Source: Epiperipatus broadwayi (lineage: Eukaryota; Onychophora; Udeonychophora; Euonychophora; Peripatidae). Taken from it: DNA of 64,000 bases. Below the pieces are notes generated by a model. The model saw only the letters and a program-made list of their open reading frames with translations. It made no database searches and was not told the DNA's origin. The position numbers and the translations under genes are program-made. This document shows, in pieces, positions 24,479 through 35,427 of this stretch. The stretch spans positions 3,350,001-3,414,000 of the forward strand of contig JAQFVV010006274.1 of assembly GCA_028023455.1 (NCBI GenBank), written 5' to 3'. How positions within the stretch are numbered: the stretch's first letter is position 1; each line of letters opens with the position of its first letter.

Positions 24479-25056
24479 TTTTTTATATTAATAATAAACT
24501 TAATAAATTTTTAATCATCTATTACTACTTTTTTTTTTCCAATTTTAAACTTTGCTTCTTTCATAGCGAATATTAAACATTCATTATTTATTTTGAATCT
24601 GGACTAATGAATTAAATATTTGTCATAGGAAAGCATTATAAATGTTTCTTTATATACAAGATTTTTTATTTAAGGGGCATTTTGAGTTACTAATTAAGCT
24701 TATTGGCCACAGTAAAGCTATATACTTTTTAGTTATTAATTTATTCATTTTTTTTTTTTGAATGAACATTTTAAAAATATTAGGTATTCTAGAATGATTT
24801 AAATTTAAGAATTCTGAGATATTTACAAAAAACAAAGAAATGGAATACTAAGTACTATAACTTATGCATTTGTATTGTGGTTTCATTTTCAAGCATTAGA
24901 AAAAAACACATCTCCCGATTGTTCATTGATATTATTTTTAGCTTCGTGTTTAGTTGAAAATTAATTATAATTTTAGAATCATGATTTATTAATAGTTATC
25001 CAGTATATTTAATAAAATTTCTATATATTTAATTATTAAAGGATCAATTGGTATTT

Positions 25057-25057
<1 letters not shown>
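24479..25057. other. AT-rich spacer, no gene recognised
   Basis: Nothing recognised on either strand. Confidence 0.5.
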
Positions 25058-25109
<52 letters not shown>

Positions 25110-25130
25110 CATCATCATCATCATCATCAA
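25058..25130 (+). repeat. Compound microsatellite (AAT)n then (CAT)n
   Basis: About seventeen AAT triplets switch to about seven CAT triplets. The second motif differs from that at 21.0 kb, so the two arrays are not copies of one another. Confidence 0.97.
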
Positions 25131-25596
25131 TAAGAAGAAGTGGCAGATTGAATTTCTGCCCAGGAATTTTTAAATCTTCAATTCACCATTGTGCTAAACT
25201 ACTTAGGCAATTGATTAGGATGGTTTTAGAAGATATGTGACAGATATTTTTCAATGAGAAATTGGATATGTTACTTTTAAAAATAAAATTAGATGAATCA
25301 AATTTATTTGATTATTTACAATTACATCTTTATCCACTTAGTGAAGGCAATTGGCTACCCAAAACTCATGATTAAGCAAGAATATTGCATAAAAACACGT
25401 AGTTATAATGATTTCCTATATTCCAGCTAAAAATTATACTACAAATTGTGAACAAACAACTTAACTAAGCATATATAATAATTATATAATTCCATAAATG
25501 TACATTATATGCTTGTGTAAATTGTGCTATGTGTATAATGCAAATATGCATTTAAAATATGTATGTATATAGATTTTTTCTGGTGAACCATTCAAT
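25131..25596. other. AT-rich spacer, no gene recognised
   Basis: No domain or structure recognised. Confidence 0.5.
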
Positions 25597-25762
25597 AATC
25601 ATCAGATTTTAAATGGTATAAATAGTTGAAGAGTTGGATGGTTGAGTAGATTAAAGCCTGGACATTAAAAGGTAAAGATTTACTATCTTAATATAAATTG
25701 AGCACTGATTATATATGTGTGAGAGATGATAATCTGAACAAATTGATGAGTACTGGTTCAGC

Positions 25763-25800
<38 letters not shown>

Positions 25801-25804
25801 CTGA

Positions 25805-25837
<33 letters not shown>

Positions 25838-25975
25838 TGAGATCATTTATCTTTTCTACATGTGTATGTTCATGTGTATTAGTAGTATGAGATAGAATGG
25901 ATGGCTGAAGAGAGCTTGAAAATCTGTATTGAAATCCCCTACATTACATCTAGACTCCATATATATATAATGTTT
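25597..25975 (+). repeat. Family D dispersed repeat with expanded TA arrays
   Basis: Aligns, inverted, with 50650-50945. Shared plus-strand landmarks in order are CATCAGATTTT, ATCTTAATATAAA-TGAGCACTG, GAGAGATG-TAATCTG, TACTGGTTCAGCACAA, GAGATCATTTATCTTTT, GAGCTTGAAAATCTG and ATCCCC-A-ATTACATCTAG. This copy contains two long (TA)n arrays (25769-25797 and 25808-25845) separated by TGTGCTGATC, where the other copy has only AAATACATATATTG. The TA expansion creates the YIYIYI frame seen at 25698-25895, which is not a gene. Confidence 0.88.
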
Positions 25976-27861
25976 GTATTTAAAATATTACAATCATAAT
26001 AATCTAATTTTTTAAATCATGTTACTGCTTATTATAAGGACCATTGTTGTCTTCCTAAAGCTTTTGATGATTTTGGTTTTTTTGGATGAGTGCACTAGAT
26101 AATGGCTGAGGATCTTTAGAGAAAAGTTTAGAATGGATTATTGACATGCTTCTTGGATTTTTTTTATATGAAATGCCATGATTTCATGATTTTGGAAAAT
26201 TAGAAAATACCTACAATGATTTGAGTACTTTGTTCTATTTTGTTTTTAAAAATAGTGATTATGGTAAATGTGGTAACCCATAAAAGAATAGATATAAATT
26301 CTTTCTCCTCTTTCCAATCAACTTAAGATATCAATTTCTGTTTCTAACTTCAGAGATTTTCTTGATTTTTTTCGTGGTCATATTAGTTGCAGTTATAATT
26401 CTATTTAAAAATCTAATTTTTAAACAAACCAAAAGTATAGCAAAGTGGATAAGAAAGTGAAAGTAAACTAGCTGTTAATGTTTTTTTATGTTCTTCTGAA
26501 CAACTGTTTCTCATTACACTGAAAAAAAATTCATACTGAAGTTTTATTTTTTTCATATTTGTAGTACTATATTACATTACTTACACAAAATTATTTAGAA
26601 TTTTAAAAAAAAGTTTAATAACAACTAATTTAATTGATCATAAAGACTTGTTATTTATCATTAGTATAAGAGTAACAAAATTAGCATACTGTAAAATGTC
26701 AATTCTTAATCACAGTTAACTTTAAAAAAAAAATTCTGATATTAAAAAATAAAATAAAAATTCTAATGCATTCTGTGTTTACATATTGTAATCAATATTT
26801 ACAGCTTTTGTTTTACATACTATGCAGATCTAAATAAAAATCACTTTATGTTGCTTTTTTTTTTTACTATGAGATGTCGCATTTTATTAAGTGCGATAGA
26901 CATCTTTGAAATGACTTAAAAAAATTTCGATTAGTGTTGTCGAATTATTTAAATAAATATTAAACGTATGAATCTTTTTCAATTTATTTGTATGTAATTT
27001 TGTATACACTTTCTAAAACCAAAAATACATTTACATTAATAGTTTTACGCTGAATTTTTTTTTGTTTTACATTTTTATTCATGTGCAATAATGTTACAAG
27101 ATGCTTTAAAATCGAGCAAATAGATTGTTTTTAATTTAGATTTAGCAATGTTTGATTATACAAAGTTTTTTTTTTTTAAATCAAAATAACAATTATGATA
27201 ACTAAATTTCAAGACAATATTGTTATTTTTGCCATAAGCAAAGTACTGTTAGTAAAAATTTTAATCCATAGAAGTGAATGTACAGTTTTTAAATTAAAAT
27301 TTAATACATACTAATAAATTTGGCTGTTGTATGGCATTAAAATGTAATTTAGATTATTTATTATACTGAATGAAATACATTTTGGAGGCACTCTATAATC
27401 ATTAACTATGAAAATTTTTATTTTGTATATATCATTAATGAAGAACAGATTGTCTTGCAAAGACATTGAATGAAAATTAAATAAAATTCTGTGCTGTACA
27501 TTCATCAATCATATTTTAAGTTTATAATCAAAATATTGTATACAGCACTAATATTGTGTACTATATTGTTTATTATGAATAAACTCTGTATTATACAGTT
27601 TCAATTTGAAAGCCTCTATTTTGCTTTTGGATGACATAGCATTAATAACTATCCTACGATGTCATCAATCTTACAGAATGGCTGCCCAAAATTTTTTTTA
27701 CATTTTTTTTACAATCATTATAGTGAATAATTGATAGTAAATCAAATAGTAAGTACAAATTGATGATGATTGCTATTATGAATCTTCACACAAAGGACAT
27801 GGGCTATGTGGTGTATAGGTATATTTGATACATCATTGAATAAATATAGTAGGAGTGTTGT
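25976..27861. other. AT-rich spacer, no gene recognised
   Basis: Long stretch without recognised genes. One small frame at 27311-27508 (minus) has no motif. Confidence 0.5.
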
Positions 27862-28210
27862 ATTTATATATTGGACTACTTCCATCATCTAATATGAGTA
27901 TTGAATGTCCTTAAAAAAATTTAACTTTACCTAAATATTCCAAATACATTCAACTGCTAGTAATAATGCATAGATTAGTATATGCACAACATTTTGAAAG
28001 GTATTATTCTCCCCTCTTCTTCAGGTGTTGCTGGTCTGACCAGTGACCATACTAGAGAGAAGAATAATACATCTTGAAATGTTGTGCATATATTAACTTG
28101 TATGCTATTACCAACAGTTGAATGTATTTGGAATATTTAAATAAAGTTAATTTTTTCTAAAGATACTCAATACTCATATTAGATGATGGAAATAATCCAA
28201 TATATAAATA
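27862..28210. repeat. Family C palindrome, two head-deleted SINE-like arms
   Basis: The arms are inverted copies of each other, with the axis at about 28037 in CTGGTCTGACCAG. Outer ends are TATTTATATATTGGA (27862) and TCCAATATATAAATA (28196-28210). Matching inner landmarks are GAGTATTGAATGTCCTT versus AGATACTCAATACTC and TGCACAACATTTTGAAA versus CATCTTGAAATGTTGTGC. Each arm corresponds to the 3' body of the SINE-like element at 49.6-50.1 kb without its tRNA-like head. About ten percent or more divergence between arms. Confidence 0.87.
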
Positions 28211-29119
28211 GAACTAAAACACCATCATCACAAACCTTCAGGAAAACATATTAGGAGTTTGTCCTTTTTTTTTTTTTGAAATTTTAAAGATAAAAAATAA
28301 TAAAGAACATTGCTTTAGCTTTTTCAATTGCATATTTTGTTTGTAAGTGTTTTATCATTATTTACTATATTGCAAAATAATCAAAAGATCAGTGTTTAGG
28401 AGATTGTATGATGTTCTAGCACTAGAACTAACAAATTATATTTTAATTCAGAAACATTCAGCTTCTGAACCCATCAACCTACTATTGCACTAAATAGCAG
28501 TGTATAAGATGGTAAAAATCACACTCTTTAGTGCTTTTTTTATGTCTAGGAATCTTCCTTATGACTTTCCTAGTATTGAAAACAACTACTATATTTATCT
28601 TTAATACTATAGAATAATTTTGTTTCCCAGATCTCTTCCTCTTTTATTACAATAGCTTATCACTTATGGATTTTGTAATCATAAATTTTAATTAATAATT
28701 TTTAATACATGCACCCACCCAAATAAGCAGAACCAGGAATCAGCTCTCAGTCAACCATTTTTTTAAATAATGATCATTTTAATATCTTTATTTTTAGCAT
28801 CAATCTTTGAACATTATACACTTTTTTATAGAATTAAATGGTTTCACAATAAAACCAAATAAAATTTGTGCTTCAAGCAAGAATTCAAAACTAATCTGAT
28901 CAAGTAGTATTTTTTTTATTTTCCTTATTATCATTATTATTTACAAAGATCTTTGCCAACAACACAGTGCCAAAGCATTGGTACTTCTTTTTCTTCTTTA
29001 TCAATATTCATATTTAACATTCATACAGAATACTAGAAAATATCATAATTTAAATATTTCTGATCACTGCTTTTAAAAATAATGTTTTATGTTTAAAAAT
29101 CAATTCCATGTTCTTTATT
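28211..29119. other. AT-rich spacer, no gene recognised
   Basis: Begins with the tail shared by family C copies (CATCATCACAAACCTTCAGG, about 28223-28245). Nothing else recognised. Confidence 0.5.
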
Positions 29120-29890
29120 TTAGTTCTTTTCAGTATTAGTCAATGACTTCTGGATCCTTTGCTATTGATGAATAATTACACAAATGGCAAAAATGCCCTT
29201 TAACATTTCTGGTAGATTCTCAAGGCCTTCTTTAAATGTGGTGTTATTAATATATCTCAGGTTGTTGATGATTTTTCTGTCAGTCGCAAATCTACATTTG
29301 TCTTTGTCCATCTGCTTTTCTTCATCATACATTAAGTAATAATTGAATGGTTAGTTTCTTGAGATATCAAAGGTGATGGATTGAGCATGGATTAAAAAAT
29401 ATTTATTTCTTAAGTTCATTATTCTATTATTGCACTAATACGTATATATTCTTAACTATAACGATAATTGCTGTCATATCTAATTCTTTTGCAAATGTAA
29501 AATCAGTAGACTGTTTTAATTCTAATCCTCTATAGCGATTCTTTATTGATACAAAAAAGAATTCAGTTACACTAATTTTTCTAAGAACATTTTATAATTT
29601 TGCATAGTCAACTAAAGTGAAGGTTTATTGCAATCTATAAAAATATATGGACTTCCTTTTTGATATTTTCTAGTCTTAAGCTTTGATAATAATTCAAACT
29701 TAATCTGATATCATTTCCTATTAATAAAAGTTCTTCATTGCTGAATAACTCATCAAAAGTGTGTGTTTGATATTTTTGCAGTATAATAAATTTATTCAAG
29801 ATTGAAACTTTTTGATTATTAAATCCTTGATAGATAGCTTTCACTCTTCTTAGCCTGTTTTCTCTTTCAGTGCCATTATAAATATTATTA
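29120..29890 (-). pseudogene. Coding-like remnant of unknown family
   Basis: On the minus strand the frame at 29844-29635 reads with protein-like composition (FDELFSNEELLLIGNDIRLS, NYYQSLRLENIKKEV). It can be extended upstream in frame to about 29880 (NGTERENRLRRV). Beyond the stop, shifted frames continue plausibly: TEFFFVSIKNRYRGLEL and DFTFAKELDMTAIIV around 29450-29560, then DKCRFATDRKIINNLRYIN near 29230-29300. I do not recognise the family. Decayed transposon or retroelement coding sequence is the likeliest explanation, because every other coding trace in the window is of that kind. Confidence 0.35.
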
Positions 29891-30050
29891 TAATATTGCT
29901 CTCATTTAATAATGGATTCTGTTTTTTTTCTTTGCAACTACCTGTAACTTTTGATATTCATTTTAATTTTCATAGTTAGTCAAACTTCTTCCAAATTTCT
30001 CTTTGATCAGCTTCCTTCACATTTTATTCGCAATTCATCTAGTTATCATC

Positions 30051-30163
30051 AATTATATTTAAAACTCGTAAAGCGTTGGTGGCATAGCGATTAGCATAGC
30101 TGGCCCGGGTTCGCTTCCTGGTCAACGCTTTGATATATAGATATATAATTATATTTAAAACTC
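30051..30163 (+). mobile_element. Very short tRNA-like SINE with perfect 17-bp target duplication
   Basis: The insert at 30068-30146 (79 bp) is flanked by identical 17-mers AATTATATTTAAAACTC at 30051-30067 and 30147-30163. Inside, 30073-30128 folds as a reduced tRNA. There is a seven-pair acceptor stem GCGTTGG / TCAACGC (one G-T pair) and a five-pair T stem CCGGG / CCTGG with loop TTCGCTT. TGGCATAGCGATTAG serves as box A, but the anticodon arm is missing, so the fold is only 56 nt. The 3' end TTTGATATATAG matches the SINE tails at 7.9 and 12.95 kb. Perfect duplications imply recent insertion by LINE machinery. I cannot exclude a deleted copy of a longer SINE that moved as such. Confidence 0.85.
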
Positions 30164-32028
30164 AAATTGATTTTTGATGTTATTCCTAAAAGCAATAGAT
30201 ATTTTCAGTTATGTATAGAATATTGGATAATTCTGTTTTTTAGAACACATATATAATAGGATTAAGAAACAAAAGAAATAGAAGATAGCAATGCTAAATA
30301 GAAGATGATAATAATAATAATAAAATTAACAAACTTATATGCAATATATGTATACCTGTTGGACTCATAAGTAGTGAGTACAGATTTGATAAACTAATTC
30401 TGTGTCGTGGTTAGGTATAATGTTTGTCGTCCACTAACTATATTTTTTGTTTTAAGCTGAAATCTACATTGACTTTACTCTTTCTTATTTTAACAGTTTT
30501 CATAAGATAGATTTAAATGTTTTTAATGTTACAATTGCATTTAATAAAATGTTATTATTTATTATGTGCAATTAAGAAAATTGCAACCTTAATCTAATTA
30601 TTTAGACTCACTGTTTTGTATTAAACAAAGTTTCCAAAATAATTGAAAAATAACAATCCTTTCGGTTTCTCGAGAGTGACGCTCGAAAATCTATACATAT
30701 ATATATATTGTAGGTATTATTTATATTTTGATCAAATTATTAGATAGTTTACTGAAACTTTGACTATTAATAATTGTAGATTAAAATCGATACTATTTGA
30801 TCTTTATTAAACTACCCCCCCCCCATCAATTCCCTTATAACTAATGCGATCAAAAGACATTAGTGTCATGTTTTGTTTTTTATCTCTAATGAGGAGTTAC
30901 AACAACTGAACTATTATTTTTTCCATGTAACTATTATTTCTAATTAAATAACTGATTACATCAACATTTACGATAATCAATTCAATAAAGTTATTAAGAA
31001 TGTGGAAGCGTGTGTGAATTTTTTTTTTTTATAATTAGATTTTACAGAGAAAATTTAAATATATTTCCTTTTTTATTAAAATTTTGTTAAATTCTATAAA
31101 TAAATTATTTTATATTTTAGTTTTAATTAAATTGGTCGCAAAGTTGCGCGACATAATTATTGATAAATATTTGTCATTAATTATCTTTATTTACGCCAAA
31201 CATTCATTAATTAATGAAAACAATTGACCTAGAAGAAATTATATAATTTTAATTAAGCGGCTAAGTTGTTGAAGAGTGATAATTGGGTTTTGAAGTAAAA
31301 TGAACGTTGCAATGTCTATTAATATTTTTCATTCTTGAAATTTATTTTTATCTCATATTTCGAAAGAATTTGATGTAACGATGAATATATTAAACCAAAT
31401 TTTAATAAAGCATGGATTATTTGTTCTGTGTATAATATTCTGCTTATTTATTTAAAAATTATATTATATATATATGTAAAGACCTCATCGCAAAATGGTG
31501 GAACATTTATCTGCCATATCTATGACTAAGGATTGAATTAAACGATACAACTTGAATCACTATATTCTCTTTTTCTTGTTAATGAACATTATTCTCAAAC
31601 AATAATTGATGCTTCAGCGAAACCTTAGAATTAACTATAAAAAAAAAAATTTGAAAAAACTTCAAAATTATAAATGAAGATGATAAATAATAATTATATA
31701 AATAAATCCAAAATTATTTTAAACCTTTAACATATTTAAATTCATTCATAAATCAATATATCTCTGCATAAACAAACAGAATAGGTAAATGTATACACAT
31801 ACATATAAATAATACACATATTCAGGAAATAACTAATTCAGAAAGTGTTATTATACAATTCACAAATTAGATTTCCAAAAAAGAATTTAAATAAACTTAC
31901 AAATAAGGTCCCCTTTCTTCAATACCAATCTATTCATCAAATAAAAATGATACTTATATAAAAATTTACTTTAAAAAAAAATACAAAATTTAAATAATAA
32001 TTTCAACATCTATAAGATTTCTTGCAGT
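30164..32028. other. AT-rich spacer, no gene recognised
   Basis: No gene recognised. Small CpG-containing patches at about 30660-30690 (inverted TCGAGAGTGACGCTCGA) and 31135-31150 (GGTCGCAAAGTTGCGCGAC) are imperfect palindromes. A nine-C run lies near 30825. Confidence 0.45.
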
Positions 32029-32120
32029 TGTCATAAAATTTATATAGATGAGAATAAATTAAATCTAACTGAAAGAATTAAAGTTCATAAGAGTAGGTTA
32101 AAAATAGATATCATAAAATA
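32029..32120 (+). pseudogene. GIY-YIG endonuclease fragment, first of two
   Basis: Translation gives CHKIYIDENKLNLTERIKVH then KSRLKIDIIK. This matches the second strand and helix of a GIY-YIG domain in Penelope-like elements (consensus type YIGETKRNLTERIKEH), with the glycine of YIG changed to aspartate. It is followed after about 20 bases by sequence of a different Penelope-like copy. The two GIY-YIG fragments differ clearly in sequence, so they come from different subfamilies. Confidence 0.6.
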
Positions 32121-32143
32121 GATATAGTAAAGGGAAGTGTAAA

Positions 32144-32903
32144 GTGAGAACATGGGTGTTTAGAAAGAAGGAGAAGGGTAATATAGTGAATTGGGAGTCT
32201 GATGTAGATAAGCAATTTAAAATTAATTCTATAACATCAAGAGTATTTAGAGCAAATAATTATTGCAGAGATAAAGAAGATTATAAAAAGGAAATAGATA
32301 TGATATTTAAGGAGTTTAGGGATAGTGAGTATCCAGAAAAGATAATAAAGAGGAATATTTAGAGTGTAGAAAGGAAATGTAGAAAGGAAGAAGAGAATGA
32401 GAGAAGAATAATTAAAAGGGATAGGAAAAACAAATATATAGGAATAAGAGTACATGATTATAGAATAGTTAGGAAAATTAATAGTATAATTGAAAAGCTT
32501 AATGTAAAATATAGAAATGATGTGAAATATAGAATAGTGAATAAGAAAAGAAAAAATTTGATGAAGGTTTTGGATAATAAATATATAGATAAAGAAAGGA
32601 ATTATGTTAATGGGGTTTATATGATAGAGTGTAAAAAGTGTAGGGATAAGGGGGGTTAGAAATAAATATGTGGGTGAGACAAAGAACTCTATATATACAA
32701 GGCTGAGACAACATAGGTATGAAAAAAGTTCACCAGTATTTGTGCATATGATGGAGACAGGGCATGATTTGGAGAAGGAAAGTATAAAAATGATTAGTTT
32801 TGCAAACAGTAGAAGGGACAGGAAGATAAGAGAATCATTGTTAATTAAGAGAATAAGGCCTAGTATTAATAGAGAAAAAGGGATTAGGACTTTGGTAGTG
32901 TGA
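32144..32903 (+). pseudogene. Penelope-like element C-terminal half: RT thumb and GIY-YIG endonuclease
   Basis: The encoded enzyme is a reverse transcriptase fused to a GIY-YIG nuclease that nicks target DNA and primes cDNA synthesis. The first frame (32144-32362) contains SRVFRANNYCRDKEDYKKEI and RDSEYPEKIIKRNI, typical of the RT thumb region. After a TAG, coding-like sequence continues (KYIGIRVHDYRIVRKI) to GVYMIECKKC, the GIY motif, near 32616-32645. A frameshift in a six-G run near 32650 leads to KYVGETKNSIYTRLRQHRYE (the YIG motif plus catalytic arginine). ETGHDLEKESIKMIS then follows. RRDRKIRESLLIKRIRPSIN supplies the metal-binding glutamate and the terminal SINRE motif, ending at TGA 32901. 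The RT palm is absent. Dead through one stop and one frameshift. Confidence 0.88.
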
Positions 32904-32965
32904 AATTAAACAGTAGAAAAGTTTAGAATGATTTAAGTGAGGGGAAATGTAAAGCTTGATAGGGT

Positions 32966-33151
32966 AAAGAATTAAAATTTAGGGTAATTAAATAATAGAA
33001 GTGGTTAATAGAGGGAGCTAGGTGATGGGGAAAGAAAGGAAGTTGGGAAGTGGTTAATAAAGAATTAAGAGTTAGGGTAATTAAGTAATAGAAATGGTTA
33101 ATAGGGGGAGCTAGTTGATGGGGAAAGAAAGGAAGTTGGGAAGTGGTTAAT
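32966..33151 (+). repeat. 93-bp tandem duplication in Penelope-like 3' region
   Basis: Units 32966-33058 and 33059-33151 both run from AAAGAATTAA through GGGAGCTAG-TGATGGGGAAA to GGAAGTTGGGAAGTGGTTAA. They differ at only a handful of positions. Confidence 0.95.
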
Positions 33152-33825
33152 AATAAAAAAAGATGGAGGAAAGGTGAAGGTAGAAGGAAAGTTAAGGTAA
33201 AATAGTTAAGTTTGTATTGATATTAAATGTTATAAGATGGTAGTTAAATAAGTAAAGATGTTAGGGAGTATTAGAGTATATATGAGGAAGGGAATTGAGG
33301 GGATGGTATGAAGGTATAATATTTTGTTGTTGTTTTTTTTTTTGATTTTTTTTTTTTTGATTTTTTAATTTTTATTTTTAAGTTTATTTTTTAATTTTAA
33401 TTTTTGATTTTGGGTTTTTGGTCTTATATATGTAATTATGATAAAAATGATAATTTTTGGTATTAATTTTTTAGATTAATGTTTTAATGGGTTTTAAGGG
33501 TTTTGTTTTTAATGGTTTGATGATAAAATTTGAATTGTTTTAATAAATTTATTTGCTTGTAATCTTAAAAAATAATTTAAAAATGATTTTAAAGAAATTT
33601 TTATATTTTTATTATTAAAAATTTTTTATTATTATTTTTTATAGTTTAGTTTTTATGTTTTGGGTTTTTTTAAAAGATATGGGAAAATTTTGGTTGAAAG
33701 GTTTTGGACTGAGTTGTTTTTGCTTTATATTATTTTGTTTTATTATAATTTTATATGAGAATATGAAGAATAATAATTTTGGTTGTATTGATATAATATT
33801 TATCTAATTTTTTTATGTTGTAGAT

Positions 33826-33854
33826 CTGACGAAGACTGCTAGTACAGTCGAAAC
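33826..33854 (+). promoter_or_regulatory. Hammerhead-core-like hairpin near Penelope-like 3' end
   Basis: CTGACGA, one A, then a five-pair stem GACTG / CAGTC around the loop CTAGTA, then GAAAC. The arrangement CTGANGA - stem - GAAA is the conserved core of the hammerhead ribozyme, a motif known in Penelope-like elements. The extra A and lack of an obvious stem III argue against an intact ribozyme. It is followed by ATAAATAAA-type sequence. Confidence 0.5.
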
Positions 33855-33915
33855 TGTTAAATAAATAAAATTATTTGCTTAAAGTGTTAAAGGAGTGTTG
33901 ATGAGTTTATAGTGA

Positions 33916-34157
33916 GATATTGTAACTCTGCTTTGTGTATTCATGAACTGAATACAGATTATAAAATATTATTTGACAATTCAGAGATTATTTGTAATGA
34001 AAAAAGTGAATTGAAATGAAGACTAAAAGAAACTTTGATGACAAAATTTTTTGAATTTAAAGCCATCAATCTCATGAAGACATCTTTTGGTGTTAAATGA
34101 AGTTAGTTTTTGGAGTGATGGAAAGGCTATTTTGTTTTGTATATATATGGTGTATTT
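33916..34157. other. AT-rich spacer
   Basis: No feature recognised. Confidence 0.5.
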
Positions 34158-34463
34158 AGAAGAGAAAGGCTTTAACCTGTGCTTTAAATGTTTGTATAAT
34201 AGCCAAATGATGTAGTTTTTTTTACTATAGAGGGACCTCTCAAACCTAACATAATATAGGGACTTTATAAAGATAAGAGCAGTCATTTTATCTTTAGCCT
34301 AAATTCTTATTTATTTATTATATAGGCCAATCTGAAGCATCTTGATTTGAGAGCATGAAGATATTACTCTCTATAGTAAAAAAAAACTATATTATTTTGC
34401 TATTATACAAATATTTAAGATGCATGTAAAAAAGGTTAAAGCCTTTCTATTTACAGACTTTCA
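34158..34463. repeat. Foldback (inverted) repeat, MITE-like
   Basis: The left arm (34158-34245) contains GAAAGGCTTTAACC, TTTGTATAATAGC and GTAGTTTTTTTTACTATAG. The right arm (34352-34463) contains the same segments inverted: CTATAGTAAAAAAAAACTA, GCTATTATACAAATA, GGTTAAAGCCTTTC. The loop of about 105 bp holds no frame. No target duplication could be identified. The arms themselves contain a smaller inverted element around ACTATAG. Confidence 0.85.
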
Positions 34464-35427
34464 ATATGCTTGATAAATAATCAGAATGTTACATTAGTTT
34501 TTAAATCTATTGTATGTTTAGTTGAATTTCACTTGAAAAGGTATATTGGTTAATAGATGAAACCATGATTATGAAAGAATTTTAGTAAAATTTTGTTTTG
34601 AGGCTAATATTGTAATGTTATATGGATTTCCATTTTATTTTAAATTTACTTCTGTATATAATAAAAAATAAAGTAATAATATTAGCATCTTACAACAATT
34701 ATACAAATTGAAAAAAAAAATCTCACCTGTTATTTAATTAATGTAGAGCAATTCAAATTTGAATTTTCAAATATTTTATAGGTGAATTTGATGTAATGAC
34801 AAGAATTGTTTTATAATACAGTACTTCATAAATTAATTAAATAAGAAGTTTGAGTTTCAATGTTTATGTTTTGATTTTAATTTGTGTAATTGATGTTAGG
34901 TTCATTTTTTATTTATTTATTTCCACTATGCCTGCAGAAAAGAATTTGCAGAGAATTAAAAGGAGACTCTTGGTTCCTATTTGAAGCCTTAAAAGAAATT
35001 AGCAAATTCCTACCAGCCATTCCATATATGTAGCTGTTATTATGATTATTCATATACTATACAAACATGTATGGGCTTTTCCCCAACATAGATCAGTCAT
35101 CATTGATGCATTTATTGACTTTTTACCTCTGAGTTTAAGATTAAAAAGCACCATAGTCCTTTTTCTCAGTTGTTTGATAATTTTTAACTAAATTATGAGT
35201 TGTTTTCTTGAAGGCAGAATACATTAGTATGTAAATGAACATTTTTTAAAAACTCTTACTGCCAGAAAAGGTGGCATATGACAGCTAAAGATGGAGGGTG
35301 GTAAGAATCCTCTGAATGCATATTAAAGCTGCCATTTGAAAATAACATTTTATTTAGATATATATAACTATAGATTACTTATAAGTAAAAGAAGTTTGCA
35401 CAAATTGGAAGAAGTGTGTAATGTTAA
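34464..35427. other. AT-rich spacer, possible eroded LINE 5' end
   Basis: No domain recognised. It precedes the LINE relic and may include its decayed 5' region. Confidence 0.45.

Larger units (their letters stand above)
32904..33915 (+). repeat. Penelope-like element 3' region, cytosine-poor
   Basis: Non-coding sequence downstream of the endonuclease. It holds a 93-bp tandem duplication (32966-33151), a purine-rich stretch, then a T-rich stretch. It ends in the hairpin motif at 33826-33854 and a tail with ATAAATAAA. The plus strand has only two cytosines in 33001-33420 while guanine is common. The end near 33915 is inferred from the return of ordinary composition. Confidence 0.65.

Noticed and set aside
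20949-25130. CRISPR array from regularly spaced repeats
   Set aside because: The repeated units are microsatellite triplets or tandem transposon units. There are no unique spacers, and the DNA is eukaryotic.
25698-25895. Open frame with YIYIYI repeats
   Set aside because: It is the TA dinucleotide array inside a family D repeat.
30073-30128. Functional tRNA gene
   Set aside because: Acceptor and T stems are present but there is no anticodon arm, and the locus is bounded by perfect target-site duplications, so it is a SINE insertion.
33826-33854. Intact hammerhead ribozyme
   Set aside because: The core boxes and stem II are present, but there is an extra A, and I could not find a convincing stem III, stem I or NUH cleavage site. 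Reported only as a core-like motif.
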